Shown: positions 25,550 through 33,374 of the stretch, piece by piece
How positions within the stretch are numbered: position 1 is the first letter of the stretch
Layout of the letters: each line of letters opens with the position of its first letter
Source of the DNA: Mollicutes bacterium
GTDB lineage: Bacteria; Bacillota_I; Bacilli_A; Izemoplasmatales; Izemoplasmataceae
DNA length: 33,374 nt
Assembly (NCBI GenBank): GCA_003554025.1
Contig: PWFC01000030.1
Span: 1-33,374 of the forward strand
Reading direction: 5' to 3'
Made by a program: the position numbers and the translations under genes
Notes under the pieces: generated by a model
Told to the model about the DNA's origin: nothing
What the model saw: only the letters and a program-made list of their open reading frames with translations
The model's database searches: none

Positions 25550-26857
25550 TCATTCTCCTTTTTTGTGCTCGCAGTCGTTGCAGTCGTCTTGCTTGCCGGT
25601 GAGTTTTTCGTAGATGGCATTGTAAAGGTCTTGGACGGCAAGCGTTTCTTCGCTGCGCTCTTTTTGATCCTTGAGGTTGACGGTTTGGTTTTGCACTTCT
25701 TCTTCGCCGATGATGGCGACGAAACGGGCGTTATGATGCGTCGATTGCTTGAATTGCGCTTTCATGCTGCGGTTTAGGAAATCCGTCTCGCAGGAAATGC
25801 CGCCGAGGCGAAGCATGTTGGCGATTTTGAGCGCTTCGATTCTCGCTTCTTCGCCCAACGTTAGAAGATAGACGTGCACGGAAGGTTCGGGCACGGGGAA
25901 ATCTCCGGCTTGAAGCGCTATAATCAGCCGTTCGATGCCGATACCAAAGCCGACGGCGGGGGTTGAGGGGCCGCCCAAACTTTCGACCAAATGGTCGTAG
26001 CGCCCGCCGCCGCAAAGCACGTCTTGCGCGCCCAAGGCGGCGCTTGTGTCCTTGATTTCGAAAACGGTGTCGGTATAATAGTCGAGGCCGCGCACAAGCG
26101 AATGGTCGATTTTGTAATCGATGCCCATCGCGGTAAGAGCGGCTTTTACGGTGTCGAAATGCTTGCGGTCCTCGTCGGTCAAATGGTCGATGGATTTCGG
26201 CGCCTTTTTGAAGGGTTTCGTGTCGGCGTCGATTTTGCAGTCCAAAATGCGCAGCGGATTGGTTTCATAGCGCCGGTTGCAGTCCTCGCAAAGTTTGTCG
26301 AGATGGGGCTTGAAGTGTTCTTTCAAGGCTTTGCGGTAACGGCTCATGCTGTCTTTTCCCCCCAGCGAGTTGAGGTGCACGATGAAATTTTTGAGCTTTA
26401 GCGCACGGAAAAGGGTCACGGCGTAGGCGATCACTTCGGCGTCAAGTTCGCCGCTTTTGGCGCCGAAGGCTTCGACGCCGAACTGGCGGAATTCGCGGAA
26501 GCGGCCCTTTTGCGGGCGCTCATAACGGAACGAAGATCCGTAATAATAATATTTTTGCGGCACGCGTTTTTCTGCGTAGAGCTTGTTTTCGATGTAGGCT
26601 CTCACGACGCCCGCCGTGCCTTCGGGGCGCAAAGTGAGGGAACGGCCGCCCCGGTCTTTGAAGTCGTAGGTTTCTTTGCCGACGATGTCGGTATCTTCAC
26701 CGACGCCGCGGTGAAAAAGCTCGCTCGCTTCGAAATGCGGTGTGCGAATTTCTTGGTAGTTGAACAGTCTGCTCACGGATTGGATGGCTTTTTCCACGGC
26801 GTGGAAGTATTGGATTTCCGTGGTGATGTCGTAGGTGCCTTTCATTTTTTGGTACAT
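25550..26857 (-). CDS. hisS: histidyl-tRNA synthetase
   Basis: A 435-aa class II synthetase. It has motif 1 with the EIRTPHFE start, motif 2 (YYYGSSFRYERPQKGRFREFRQFGVE), the histidine-specific LVRGLDYYTDTVFE, GGGRYDHL and motif 3 (AVGFGIGIERL), then the HGTP anticodon domain. CEDCNRR...NPLRILDCK is a normal HisRS feature. The extreme C-terminus carries an additional Cys pair (DDCNDCEHKKGE), a possible metal-binding end. The ATG has AGGAGG eight bases before it, behind a T-box leader. Its stop overlaps the aspS start region. Confidence 0.97.
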   Translation of the reverse strand: MYQKMKGTYDITTEIQYFHAVEKAIQSVSRLFNYQEIRTPHFEASELFHRGVGEDTDIVGKETYDFKDRGGRSLTLRPEGTAGVVRAYIENKLYAEKRVPQKYYYYGSSFRYERPQKGRFREFRQFGVEAFGAKSGELDAEVIAYAVTLFRALKLKNFIVHLNSLGGKDSMSRYRKALKEHFKPHLDKLCEDCNRRYETNPLRILDCKIDADTKPFKKAPKSIDHLTDEDRKHFDTVKAALTAMGIDYKIDHSLVRGLDYYTDTVFEIKDTSAALGAQDVLCGGGRYDHLVESLGGPSTPAVGFGIGIERLIIALQAGDFPVPEPSVHVYLLTLGEEARIEALKIANMLRLGGISCETDFLNRSMKAQFKQSTHHNARFVAIIGEEEVQNQTVNLKDQKERSEETLAVQDLYNAIYEKLTGKQDDCNDCEHKKGE

Positions 26858-26876
26858 GTCGTGTCCTCCTTATAAT

Positions 26877-27103
26877 AAAAAATCACCCTTAAAAACGCTA
26901 AGGGCGAATCGTCCGCGGTACCACCTTAGTTCCGGCGCATGCCGGCACTCTGAGGGCTTTAACGCAGCCAGACGTCCCTTCCTACTCGATTCGGAAGCGC
27001 CCTCGGAACTGTCTGTGTTTCGCCGCCGTACGGTGCTTCCAGCCTAGACACCGCTCTCTATGACGCGTTTGCGAAACACGCGTGTTCTTCACAGGTTTCA
27101 GTC
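26877..27103 (-). ncRNA. T-box leader of the hisS-aspS operon
   Basis: The minus strand carries the T-box sequence AAGGTGGTACCGCG (26927-26914). It is followed by a terminator (TCGCCCTTA / TAAGGGTGA with a G-U pair, then six T; 26907-26877). Upstream are an AGAGAG box and a GCTGG...AAGCACC distal loop, typical of Stem I. The acceptor bulge reads TGGT. Uncharged tRNA would favour the antiterminator. The specifier is not certain: a CAC (His) at 27017-27015 and a GAC (Asp) at 27013-27011 both lie in the expected 3' side of Stem I. Confidence 0.93.
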
Positions 27104-27109
27104 GTTTTC

Positions 27110-27138
27110 ATTATAGTGCGATTTTCTTGGCTTGTCAA
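27110..27138 (-). promoter_or_regulatory. promoter of the hisS operon
   Basis: The minus strand has TTGACA (27138-27133), a 17-base spacer and TATAAT (27115-27110), both consensus. It begins only 12 bases after the stop of the upstream GNAT gene. Confidence 0.93.
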
Positions 27139-27150
27139 CGAATTGCGCCC

Positions 27151-27744
27151 TTAAAAATCAAAGCTGATGCGCTTTTTGAAACTATGGAAATCGCCGGCGT
27201 CGCGCTTGTAGTCTTCTAGGGTGTAGGATGCGACGGCTTCGTCGAGTATGGCCCCGTCAAAACGTTTGTAGTTGTTTCTGGCGATCCCTTCAAAGGTAAA
27301 GCCGAGTTTTTCCCGAAGCCGTTTGGAAGGGTAATTTTCGGGGAAGTGGGCATAACCCAAACGTTTGAGCCCCAAATACTCAAACCCATAAACCATCACC
27401 GCTTTGGCGGCTTCTAACATGAGACCCTGTCCCCAGTAGTCGGGGTGAAGCACCATGCCGAGGTCGCCTTTGAAATCGGCGACATACGAATGGATTTCGA
27501 TGGTGCCTACGACTTTTTCGTCAAATCGGTGGACGACGGCGAAGACGCCGGGATGCCCCCGTTCCCGTTTCAAGAGCAAACTCTCCACAAATTTGCGGGT
27601 GACGCTTATATCTTCGTGCGGCGCCCAGCCGGCGTTTGGGCCGACTTCTTTGCGCTTGGCGTAATCAAAGATGTCTTCGGCGTCGGATGGGGATACCGGC
27701 CTTAGATAAAGGCGCGGCGTTGTGATGTTTGGCAGGGGAATCAC
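27151..27744 (-). CDS. GNAT N-acetyltransferase, RimJ/RimL type
   Basis: A 197-aa acetyltransferase with a full GNAT domain. It begins with ITTPRLYLRPVSPSDAEDIFDYA, the N-terminal helix of the RimJ/RimL group. The acetyl-CoA region is LGMVLHPDYWGQGLMLEAAKAVMVYGF, with the motif YWGQGLM. It ends with NYPSKRLREKLGFTFEG. Target unknown; ribosomal protein N-termini or small amines are common for the group. The GTG start overlaps the TGA of the upstream gene (GTGA) with GGTGA seven bases before. Confidence 0.92.
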   Translation of the reverse strand: MIPLPNITTPRLYLRPVSPSDAEDIFDYAKRKEVGPNAGWAPHEDISVTRKFVESLLLKRERGHPGVFAVVHRFDEKVVGTIEIHSYVADFKGDLGMVLHPDYWGQGLMLEAAKAVMVYGFEYLGLKRLGYAHFPENYPSKRLREKLGFTFEGIARNNYKRFDGAILDEAVASYTLEDYKRDAGDFHSFKKRISFDF

Positions 27745-28544
27745 GATTCGTTCACCAGCATCGACCAGCGGTCGATGTCGACGAAGCCGAGCTGGCGATA
27801 CAGCTTTTCGGCGCGCGGGTCGTCGTAATAAAGGCAGAGTGTCTTGCCTTTTTTGTTGACGTAGAGGTCCATCAAATAATGGAGAACTTTTTTGCCGTAG
27901 CCTTGTTTGCGGTAGTCCTTGTGCGTCGCCACGGCCACAATCATCGCCGATTTTTTGGTCTCGAAGACGGCGCTCGCGCTTGCGGCGACACGGTCGTCTT
28001 TTTTGATGAAGACGGTGGTGCCGTTGTCGCCGGAGTTGTCGAAGAGGTATTGCACGAACTCTTCTTTGGGTTTTTTATAGACGGTATAAAGTTCTTCGAC
28101 GGTTGAAAGCATGTCGTAGACCTCGGAGGCTTCTTCTTTTGTCTTTAGAATTTGTATTTCGGAATAGTCGATGGAATCGTCGGCTTTGAAGGTGGTGGAT
28201 TTCATGTAGTCCATCTTGTCTTCTTTCATTTTGGGGTAATAGGGCTTGATGCTTTGAATCAATTGTTCTTTGGCGCTCAAAAACAAAAAGCCTATGTTGT
28301 TGAAGACGTCGATCCATTCGGGGTTGAAATCCTCGCTTGCGGCGTAATAGGTGATTTGCGACCGGTTGCGGCCGGCGACGGCGAAGATGTTGCCGTCGCG
28401 GAACTCGGCGTAGAGTTCGTGTTCTTCTTCGTCGAAACCGAAGTTTTGGATGTCGCCGATCAAATAGAGATTCATTTCCGGTTCTCGGTATAAAAACTCC
28501 AAAACTTCCTCGCGGTCTTTTTCTTCGAGCTTGCGTATCATCAT
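27741..28544 (-). CDS. GNAT-family acetyltransferase, two-part
   Basis: A 267-aa protein. The C-terminal half (about 140-265) is a GNAT domain with VATHKDYRKQGYGKKVLHYL (R-x-x-G-x-G acetyl-CoA motif) and LYYDDPRAEKLYRQLGFVDIDRW. The N-terminal half (about 1-135) looks like a degenerate GNAT-like domain (LEEKDREEVLEFLYREPEMNLYLIGDI), a layout seen in predicted acetyltransferases of Bacillota. Substrate not known. It overlaps dtd by four bases and the next GNAT by four bases. Confidence 0.9.
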   Translation of the reverse strand: MMIRKLEEKDREEVLEFLYREPEMNLYLIGDIQNFGFDEEEHELYAEFRDGNIFAVAGRNRSQITYYAASEDFNPEWIDVFNNIGFLFLSAKEQLIQSIKPYYPKMKEDKMDYMKSTTFKADDSIDYSEIQILKTKEEASEVYDMLSTVEELYTVYKKPKEEFVQYLFDNSGDNGTTVFIKKDDRVAASASAVFETKKSAMIVAVATHKDYRKQGYGKKVLHYLMDLYVNKKGKTLCLYYDDPRAEKLYRQLGFVDIDRWSMLVNES

Positions 28545-28987
28545 CCCTCATCCCTTTCGAGCAATATGGTCACCGGACCTTCGTTTATGAGTTTTATGTC
28601 CATGCGCGCCTGAAAGGCTCCTTCGTAGACGAAAATGCCTTCATCCTCAAGCGCTTCTGTGAACATGTGATAATAGGTTTCCGCTTTCGTCGGGTCAAGC
28701 GCCTCGGTGAAAGAAGGCCGGTTGCCTTTGCGGGTTTTCGCTTCGAGTGTGAACTGCGAGATGGAAAGGATGCGGTAATTCATCTCCTTGATGGAATGGT
28801 TCATTTTGCCGTCTTCGTCCTCGAAAATGCGCAAATTGGCGACCTTTTTCGCCATTTTCGGGATGATTGCGGCGTCGTCGTCTTGATGGAAGGAGACGAA
28901 GAGGACATAGCCTTTGCCGATGGCGGCGAGTTCTTTGCCTTCGACGATGCAGGCGGCTTCTTTGACGCGTTGTACGAGTACTTTCAC
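28541..28987 (-). CDS. dtd: D-aminoacyl-tRNA deacylase
   Basis: Dtd hydrolyses D-amino acids (and glycine mischarged on tRNA-Ala) from tRNA, guarding translation. The 148-aa protein starts VLVQRVKEAACIVEG after its initiator. It has SQFTLEAKTRKGNRPSF with the conserved SQFTL and RPSF motifs, and NEGPVT near the end with the cis Gly-Pro motif. The open frame runs 128 codons further upstream inside relA, but the GTG at 28987 matches the family start. It shares one base with the relA TAG (TAGTG). Confidence 0.95.
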   Translation of the reverse strand: MKVLVQRVKEAACIVEGKELAAIGKGYVLFVSFHQDDDAAIIPKMAKKVANLRIFEDEDGKMNHSIKEMNYRILSISQFTLEAKTRKGNRPSFTEALDPTKAETYYHMFTEALEDEGIFVYEGAFQARMDIKLINEGPVTILLERDEG

Positions 28988-31161
28988 TATTTCATCAACC
29001 TTTCGATGCTCAGAACTCCGTGGATTTTTTTGAGATTGAGGATGATGTTGTTGAGTTCTTCGGTGTTTTTGATGCCGACTTTGAGTTTGATGACGCCTTC
29101 GCCGCGTTTGTTGGTAGAGGCGGTGACTTGGTCGACCTTTCCGTCGCTTGAGGTGATGGTGTTGATGATCTCGGCGAGAATGTTGTCTCGGTTGTTGACG
29201 AGGATTTTGACGTTGACGCCGTAGGTAATGTCTTCGTCGTCCGCCCAGTATACGTCGATAAAGCGCTCGTCGTCCAAGTTTTGCAAGTTTTTGCATTCGC
29301 TTCGGTGAACGGCGATGCCCGAGCCTTTGGAGATGTATCCTTTGATGTCGTCGCCGGGAATCGGCGTGCAACAGTTGGAAAGTTTGACGCTAGGGTTTTC
29401 AAGGCCTTCGACGACGATGTTCGAATCGCTTTTTTGAGCGGTTTTGCTTTGTCGGTTGATCGATTCGATCAATTGGTCGTCGCGGACGGCTTCTTCTTTG
29501 AACAAGACGTTCAAGGCGCCTTTGGCGCTCATGGTGTTTTTGCCGATTTCAACATAGAGGTCTTCGGCGTTTTTGACGCCTTTGTGCTGGAAGTGCTTGT
29601 GGGCGGTTTTGTCGTCTAAGGTGTATTGTAGGCCGCGGCGTTCGACTTCTTTTTCAAACTCGTCTTTTCCGGTTTTGAAAAGCAGATCGCGGCGTTGTTT
29701 GTTCAAGTAGTTTTTGATTTTGGAGCGGGCGCCGGAGGTTTTGACAATCTTCAGCCAGTTTTCGTTGGGCCCGAAACTGTTTTTGCTGGTTTTGATTTCG
29801 ACGACGTCGCCGGTTTTGAGTTCGTATTCAAGCGGGACGATGCGTCCGTTGACATGGGCGCCGACGGTTTTGATGCCGACTTCGGTGTGGATGCGGAAGG
29901 CGAAGTCGATGGGGGTTGCGCCCTTGGGCAAGTCGATGATGTCGCCATCGGGGGTGAAGACGTAGACGTTCGATTGGAAGATGTCGTCGCGGAGAAGGTC
30001 TAAGACGTCTTCGTCGCTTTCGCGTTCTTCGGTGAACTTTATCAGTTCTCCGTACCATTTCAGTTTTTTGCTGACGATTTCGGTCATGGGCGCCTGTGAG
30101 CCGTGTTCTTTGTAGGCCCAGTGGGCGGCGATTCCGTATTCGGCGATTTGGTCCATTTTCTTCGTGCGGATTTGGATTTCGTAGATTTTCCCGTCGCTGA
30201 TGACGGAAGTGTGCAGCGATTGGTAAAGGTTCGGCTTGGGCATGGCGATGTAGTCTTTGAAACGGTTGGGAATCGGCGTGAAGCGGCTGTGGATGACGCC
30301 GATCGCGCTGTAACAGGCTTCGACGCTTTCAACGATGATGCGAAGCGCGAGCAAATCGTAGATGTCCTCAAAATCCTTGTTGCGGGTCTCCATTTTCTTA
30401 TGGACCGAATAGATGTTTTTGATGCGCCCTTGGACGTTGTAGTCGAAATGGTGCTCGCCAAGCAAGGATTCCAATTTTTCCTTCATGCTGTTTAGGTCTT
30501 GTTCCCGGTTTTGTTTGGTGTCGGAAATCATCTGCGAGATCATGCGGTATTGGCCGGGGTTTAAGTACTTGAAGCTCGTGTCTTCGAGTTCGGCCTTGAC
30601 GAGATACATACCGAGCCTATGGGCAAGGGGGGCGTAGATGTCGAGCGTCTCTTTGGCGATTCGTTTTTGTTTTTCGGGGTCAAGGTTGCTGAGGGTGCGC
30701 ATGTTGTGAAGGCGGTCGGCGAGTTTGACGACGATGACGCGGATGTCTTTGGCCATCGCCAAAAGCATTTTTTGATAGTTTTTCGCCTGGGCGATGTTTT
30801 TCTCTTCTTCTGCGCCTTCGACGCCTTTGAACTTGTATTGGCCGAGCTTGGTGACGCCTTCGGTCAAAAGCGCAACCTCTTCACCGAATTCTTGTTCGAT
30901 CTCTTCAAAAGTTGCGGAGGTGTCTTCGATGCAATCATGCAAAAGGCCCGCCACTAGCGTGGTGGGATCGGTTTTGTAGGTGGCGAGGATGTATGTGACG
31001 CTCAAAGGATGAGAAATATAGTCTTCCCCGCTTTTTCGCGATTGGCCTTGGTGATGGTTCAAAGCGTATTCATAGGCCTTTTTGATCCGGTCGAGGTCTT
31101 CTTCTTTGGTGACATAAGACCGGATGTTTTTCATCAAGGTTTCAAAATCCGCACTTTGCAT
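28987..31161 (-). CDS. relA: bifunctional (p)ppGpp synthetase/hydrolase
   Basis: A 724-aa long RSH enzyme that makes and degrades (p)ppGpp, probably on starved ribosomes. Domains in order: HD hydrolase with HDCIEDT (His75, Asp76) and LADRLHNMRTL, synthetase with GRIKNIYSVHKKM, YQSLHT and EIQIRTKKMDQIAEYGIAAHW, TGS (VYVFTPDGDIIDLPKGATPIDFA by its start), zinc-finger region with NCCTPIPGD, and a C-terminal ACT domain. Both halves keep key residues, so it is likely the only long RSH. ATG 31161 has AAAGGAGGTG at seven bases; the in-frame TTG upstream overlaps that site and is rejected. Confidence 0.96.
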   Translation of the reverse strand: MQSADFETLMKNIRSYVTKEEDLDRIKKAYEYALNHHQGQSRKSGEDYISHPLSVTYILATYKTDPTTLVAGLLHDCIEDTSATFEEIEQEFGEEVALLTEGVTKLGQYKFKGVEGAEEEKNIAQAKNYQKMLLAMAKDIRVIVVKLADRLHNMRTLSNLDPEKQKRIAKETLDIYAPLAHRLGMYLVKAELEDTSFKYLNPGQYRMISQMISDTKQNREQDLNSMKEKLESLLGEHHFDYNVQGRIKNIYSVHKKMETRNKDFEDIYDLLALRIIVESVEACYSAIGVIHSRFTPIPNRFKDYIAMPKPNLYQSLHTSVISDGKIYEIQIRTKKMDQIAEYGIAAHWAYKEHGSQAPMTEIVSKKLKWYGELIKFTEERESDEDVLDLLRDDIFQSNVYVFTPDGDIIDLPKGATPIDFAFRIHTEVGIKTVGAHVNGRIVPLEYELKTGDVVEIKTSKNSFGPNENWLKIVKTSGARSKIKNYLNKQRRDLLFKTGKDEFEKEVERRGLQYTLDDKTAHKHFQHKGVKNAEDLYVEIGKNTMSAKGALNVLFKEEAVRDDQLIESINRQSKTAQKSDSNIVVEGLENPSVKLSNCCTPIPGDDIKGYISKGSGIAVHRSECKNLQNLDDERFIDVYWADDEDITYGVNVKILVNNRDNILAEIINTITSSDGKVDQVTASTNKRGEGVIKLKVGIKNTEELNNIILNLKKIHGVLSIERLMK

Positions 31162-31183
31162 GCGCTTCACCTCCTTTAACAAA

Positions 31184-31204
31184 ATAGACGCCTTAAGCGT
31201 CTAT
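31184..31204 (-). terminator. weak terminator-like hairpin between apt and relA
   Basis: An 8-bp stem (ATAGACGC / GCGTCTAT, 5-base loop) overlaps the apt stop and is followed on the minus strand by TTTGTT. The relA ribosome site is right behind, so it may reduce rather than stop read-through. Confidence 0.55.
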
Positions 31205-31716
31205 CAATACACAAGCAGACTGTGGATGGGGTAATGTTTGATTTTATGCCGCCCCTTGAGCGAGGCGAGTTCAATCAAAAAGGCGATGCCCACGACATTG
31301 CCGCCCGCTTTTTCCACGAGTTTGATGGTCGCTTCAATGGTTCCGCCTGTGGCAAGCAAGTCGTCGATGATGACGACACGCTGGCCGGTTTTGATGTCCT
31401 CTTTGTGGATCGCAAGAGAATTTTCGCCGTATTCGAGGCTGTAGGTTTCCGTATAGGTTTCCCTAGGCAACTTCCCCGGTTTGCGCACAGGCACGAATCC
31501 CAGCCCCAAAAGCGTCGCGACGGGCGTGCCCATGATGAATCCGCGCGCGTCGGGTCCGACGATGACGTCGGCGTCGCGTTCGAGCGCGTAATCGGCAAGC
31601 TGCTTCGTAGCGTAGCGGAACGCGGCCCCATCGGCGATGAGCGGGGTGATGTCTTTGAACATGATGCCTTTTTTGGGAAAATCCGGTACCGTTTGAACGT
31701 AATCTTTCAATCTCAT
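31204..31716 (-). CDS. apt: adenine phosphoribosyltransferase
   Basis: Apt salvages adenine to AMP using PRPP. The 170-aa protein starts with [17 protein letters not shown], typical of Apt, and has the PRPP-binding motif [13 protein letters not shown] (114-126) and the flexible loop [15 protein letters not shown]. Length is normal. The ATG follows GAGGG by nine bases. It is the first gene of an apt-relA-dtd-GNAT-GNAT series; apt next to relA is common in Bacillota. Confidence 0.96.
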   Translation of the reverse strand: MRLKDYVQTVPDFPKKGIMFKDITPLIADGAAFRYATKQLADYALERDADVIVGPDARGFIMGTPVATLLGLGFVPVRKPGKLPRETYTETYSLEYGENSLAIHKEDIKTGQRVVIIDDLLATGGTIEATIKLVEKAGGNVVGIAFLIELASLKGRHKIKHYPIHSLLVY

Positions 31717-31754
31717 TTCATCATCCCTCTTCTATGGCAGAGTAGGCTCTCTTT

Positions 31755-31783
31755 ATTATAACACGATTCTCGGGGGTGTGAAA
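31755..31783 (-). promoter_or_regulatory. promoter of the apt-relA operon
   Basis: The minus strand has TGTTATAAT (extended -10; TATAAT at 31760-31755) with a moderate -35 (TTTCAC, 31783-31778) at a spacing of 17. Confidence 0.75.
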
Positions 31784-31791
31784 ACATTCCC

Positions 31792-33374
31792 TTACATTTT
31801 CTCCGGCGCATCGACGCCAATCAGACGCAAAGCGTCTTTTAAAACGATGCGCACGGCTTCTAAGAGACTGAGGCGTTCGTTGCGCGCGCGCTTCTTGTCG
31901 ACGAGAAAGGGGAACGCGCTATAAAGCGTGTGAAGTTTTTGCGCAAGGTCGTGGATGTAATTGGTCACTTTGTGAAAATTGCGGGTTTTTGCGGCGTCTT
32001 CAATCAAGGCAGGGTATTCGGACAATGCGTCTAAAAGGTCGTAGACTTTTTCGTGGTCCAAATGGGTGAACTCGTCGTTGACGAATTCGATATCGTATTG
32101 TTCTTCTTGCGCTTTACGGAACACGCTCATGATTCTCGCGTGCGCGTATTGCGCGTAGTAAACGGGGTTGTCGTTGCTTTGTTTGATCGCCAAATCCAAA
32201 TCTAGGTCCATATGGGTGTTCAAACTGTGTTTGGCGAAAAAGTAGCGCACGGCGTCGCTGCCTACGGCGTCGATCAAATCGCGCAACGTGATGGCTTTTC
32301 CGCTGCGCTTGCTCATTTTGATTTCTTTACCGTCTTGCAAGACTTTCACCATTTGCAAAATGTCGACTTCTAATGTGTCGTCCTCGCCGCCCACCATGCG
32401 GATGCCGGCTTTCAAACGGGGAATGTAGCCGTGGTGGTCGCCGCCTAAGATGTCGATCAGCAAATCGAACCCGCGGCTCAATTTGTTTTTGTGGTAGGCG
32501 ATATCCGGCAGCAAATACGTGTAATGGCCGTCGCTTTTGACAACGACGCGGTCCTTTTCGTCGCCAAAGGCGGTGGTTTTCAAAAAGAGTGCGCCTTCGT
32601 GCTTGTAGGTGTGACCTTCGTTTTGCAAAAATTCGAGCGTCTTTTCGACTTCGCCTTCTTCGTAGAGGCTTTTCTCGCTGAAAAAGACGTCAAATTCGAC
32701 GCCGAAGGCAAAGAGGTCTTCCTTCAACCCTTCAAGCAGGCGTTTTACACCTTCTTCGCGAAATGTGTCCAAGCCGTCTTCTTTTAGGAAGCGATCGCCA
32801 TGCGCTTCTTTCATCGCTTGCGCGATGGCGCGAATTTCTCTACCGTGATAACCGTCTTCAGGGATGGCGGCGTCGATGCCAAAAAGTTGTTTATAGCGCG
32901 CTTCAACGCTTTTGGCGAGGTTTTCAATCTGTTTGCCGCCGTCGTTGACGTAAAATTCCTTGGTCACTTCAAAACCGGCTTTTTTCATGATGCGGGCCAT
33001 CGTATCGCCGGCGGCGGCGCCGCGGGCGTGGCCGACGTGCAAGCTGCCGGTGGGGTTGGCGCTGACAAATTCGATGTTCACACGACGATCTTCGCCGATG
33101 GTTCCGTCGCCGAATTTCTCTTTTTGGGAGAGAATTTCGGAAATCACGGTGAAAAACACGGACTTGTCGACGAAGAAATTGATGAATCCGGGCCTAGCGA
33201 GTTCGACGTTTTCAACGATTGGATTTTCTTCGAGAGAGGCGATGATTTCTTCGCCGATGGCCATCGGATTTTTCCGCAAGGTTTTCGCTAGCGTCATGGC
33301 GATGTTCGTGGCGTAATCGCCGTGGGACTTCTCGCTAGGCTTTTCAAGATGGATGTCGTTTGTTTCTAACGAGA
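31792..33374 (-). CDS. argS: arginyl-tRNA synthetase (5' end outside the window)
   Basis: A class I synthetase, incomplete at the window edge. The frame is open to 33372 and includes HLEKPSEKSHGDYATNIA before the first in-frame ATG at 33297, a conserved ArgRS stretch, so that ATG is internal. The catalytic site has VSANPTGSLHVGHARGAA with HVGH, the ArgRS form of the HIGH motif, and KMSKRSG. The C-terminal DALR anticodon-binding domain ends with LKDALRLIGVDAPEKM, the standard terminus. About 527 residues are present; perhaps 25-35 residues are missing. Confidence 0.96.
   Translation of the reverse strand, partial: SLETNDIHLEKPSEKSHGDYATNIAMTLAKTLRKNPMAIGEEIIASLEENPIVENVELARPGFINFFVDKSVFFTVISEILSQKEKFGDGTIGEDRRVNIEFVSANPTGSLHVGHARGAAAGDTMARIMKKAGFEVTKEFYVNDGGKQIENLAKSVEARYKQLFGIDAAIPEDGYHGREIRAIAQAMKEAHGDRFLKEDGLDTFREEGVKRLLEGLKEDLFAFGVEFDVFFSEKSLYEEGEVEKTLEFLQNEGHTYKHEGALFLKTTAFGDEKDRVVVKSDGHYTYLLPDIAYHKNKLSRGFDLLIDILGGDHHGYIPRLKAGIRMVGGEDDTLEVDILQMVKVLQDGKEIKMSKRSGKAITLRDLIDAVGSDAVRYFFAKHSLNTHMDLDLDLAIKQSNDNPVYYAQYAHARIMSVFRKAQEEQYDIEFVNDEFTHLDHEKVYDLLDALSEYPALIEDAAKTRNFHKVTNYIHDLAQKLHTLYSAFPFLVDKKRARNERLSLLEAVRIVLKDALRLIGVDAPEKM

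Noticed and set aside
28988-29371. Long N-terminal extension of dtd
   Set aside because: It is the out-of-frame shadow of relA, with a low-complexity Arg/His/Gln composition; Dtd starts at the GTG at 28987.
31162-31182. TTG start for relA at 31182
   Set aside because: Its codons are the AAGGAGGTG ribosome site of the ATG at 31161.

Overview
The window reads as chromosomal DNA of a low-branching Bacillota or Mycoplasmatota-type bacterium with roughly 50% GC. Several things support this: AGGAGG-type ribosome binding sites, TTGACA/TATAAT promoters, a CIRCE heat-shock operator in front of groESL, an FMN riboswitch, a T-box leader, a BusR-like GntR/RCK_C regulator, a YolD-type partner of a Y-family polymerase, and a YlbL-type PDZ-Lon protease. 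UGA is used as a stop at many tightly overlapping gene junctions, so the Mycoplasma/Spiroplasma code (UGA = Trp) does not apply. I cannot name the genus. Nearly everything lies on the minus strand. Only groES-groEL, one small GNAT-like gene and a possible partial ORF at the left edge are on the plus strand.

Layout, left to right. 1-246: a short AT-rich stretch with a possible C-terminal gene remnant, then a bidirectional terminator. 245-4537: riboflavin operon (promoter, FMN riboswitch, ribD, ribE, ribBA, ribH, then a HAD phosphatase coupled to ribH that may supply the usually missing dephosphorylation step). 4551-6100: glycerol kinase. 6159-8192: groESL with CIRCE, divergent from glpK. 8182-11957: a compact, uncharacterised operon (29-aa membrane peptide, ankyrin-like protein, alpha/beta hydrolase, NYN-LOTUS RNase-like protein, two-TM protein). 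11985-13471: small membrane proteins and a small GNAT-like protein.

13498-17603: glycine betaine uptake module. opuAC, opuAB and opuAA are followed upstream by a GntR-type regulator with an RCK_C domain. An almost identical 38-bp promoter/operator occurs in front of both the regulator and opuAC, which points to a BusR-like, probably cyclic-di-AMP-responsive osmoprotectant regulon. Two strong stem-loops sit between opuAC and opuAB. 17622-19264: yolD-like gene and Y-family polymerase.

19318-27138: a nine-gene operon behind a T-box leader (hisS, aspS, tcdA, msrA, comEB, ylbL, a small membrane protein, lspA, rluD), with genes overlapping or nearly touching. 27151-31783: apt, relA/spoT, dtd and two GNAT genes. 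31792-33374: argS, whose 5' end is beyond the window.

Most genes are recognisable housekeeping genes. The parts I consider least described are the five-gene NYN-LOTUS/ankyrin/hydrolase operon with its coupled 29-aa peptide, the BusR-like control of a three-gene OpuA system, the HAD phosphatase in the rib operon, and the T-box whose tRNA-reading bases do not fit histidine cleanly.
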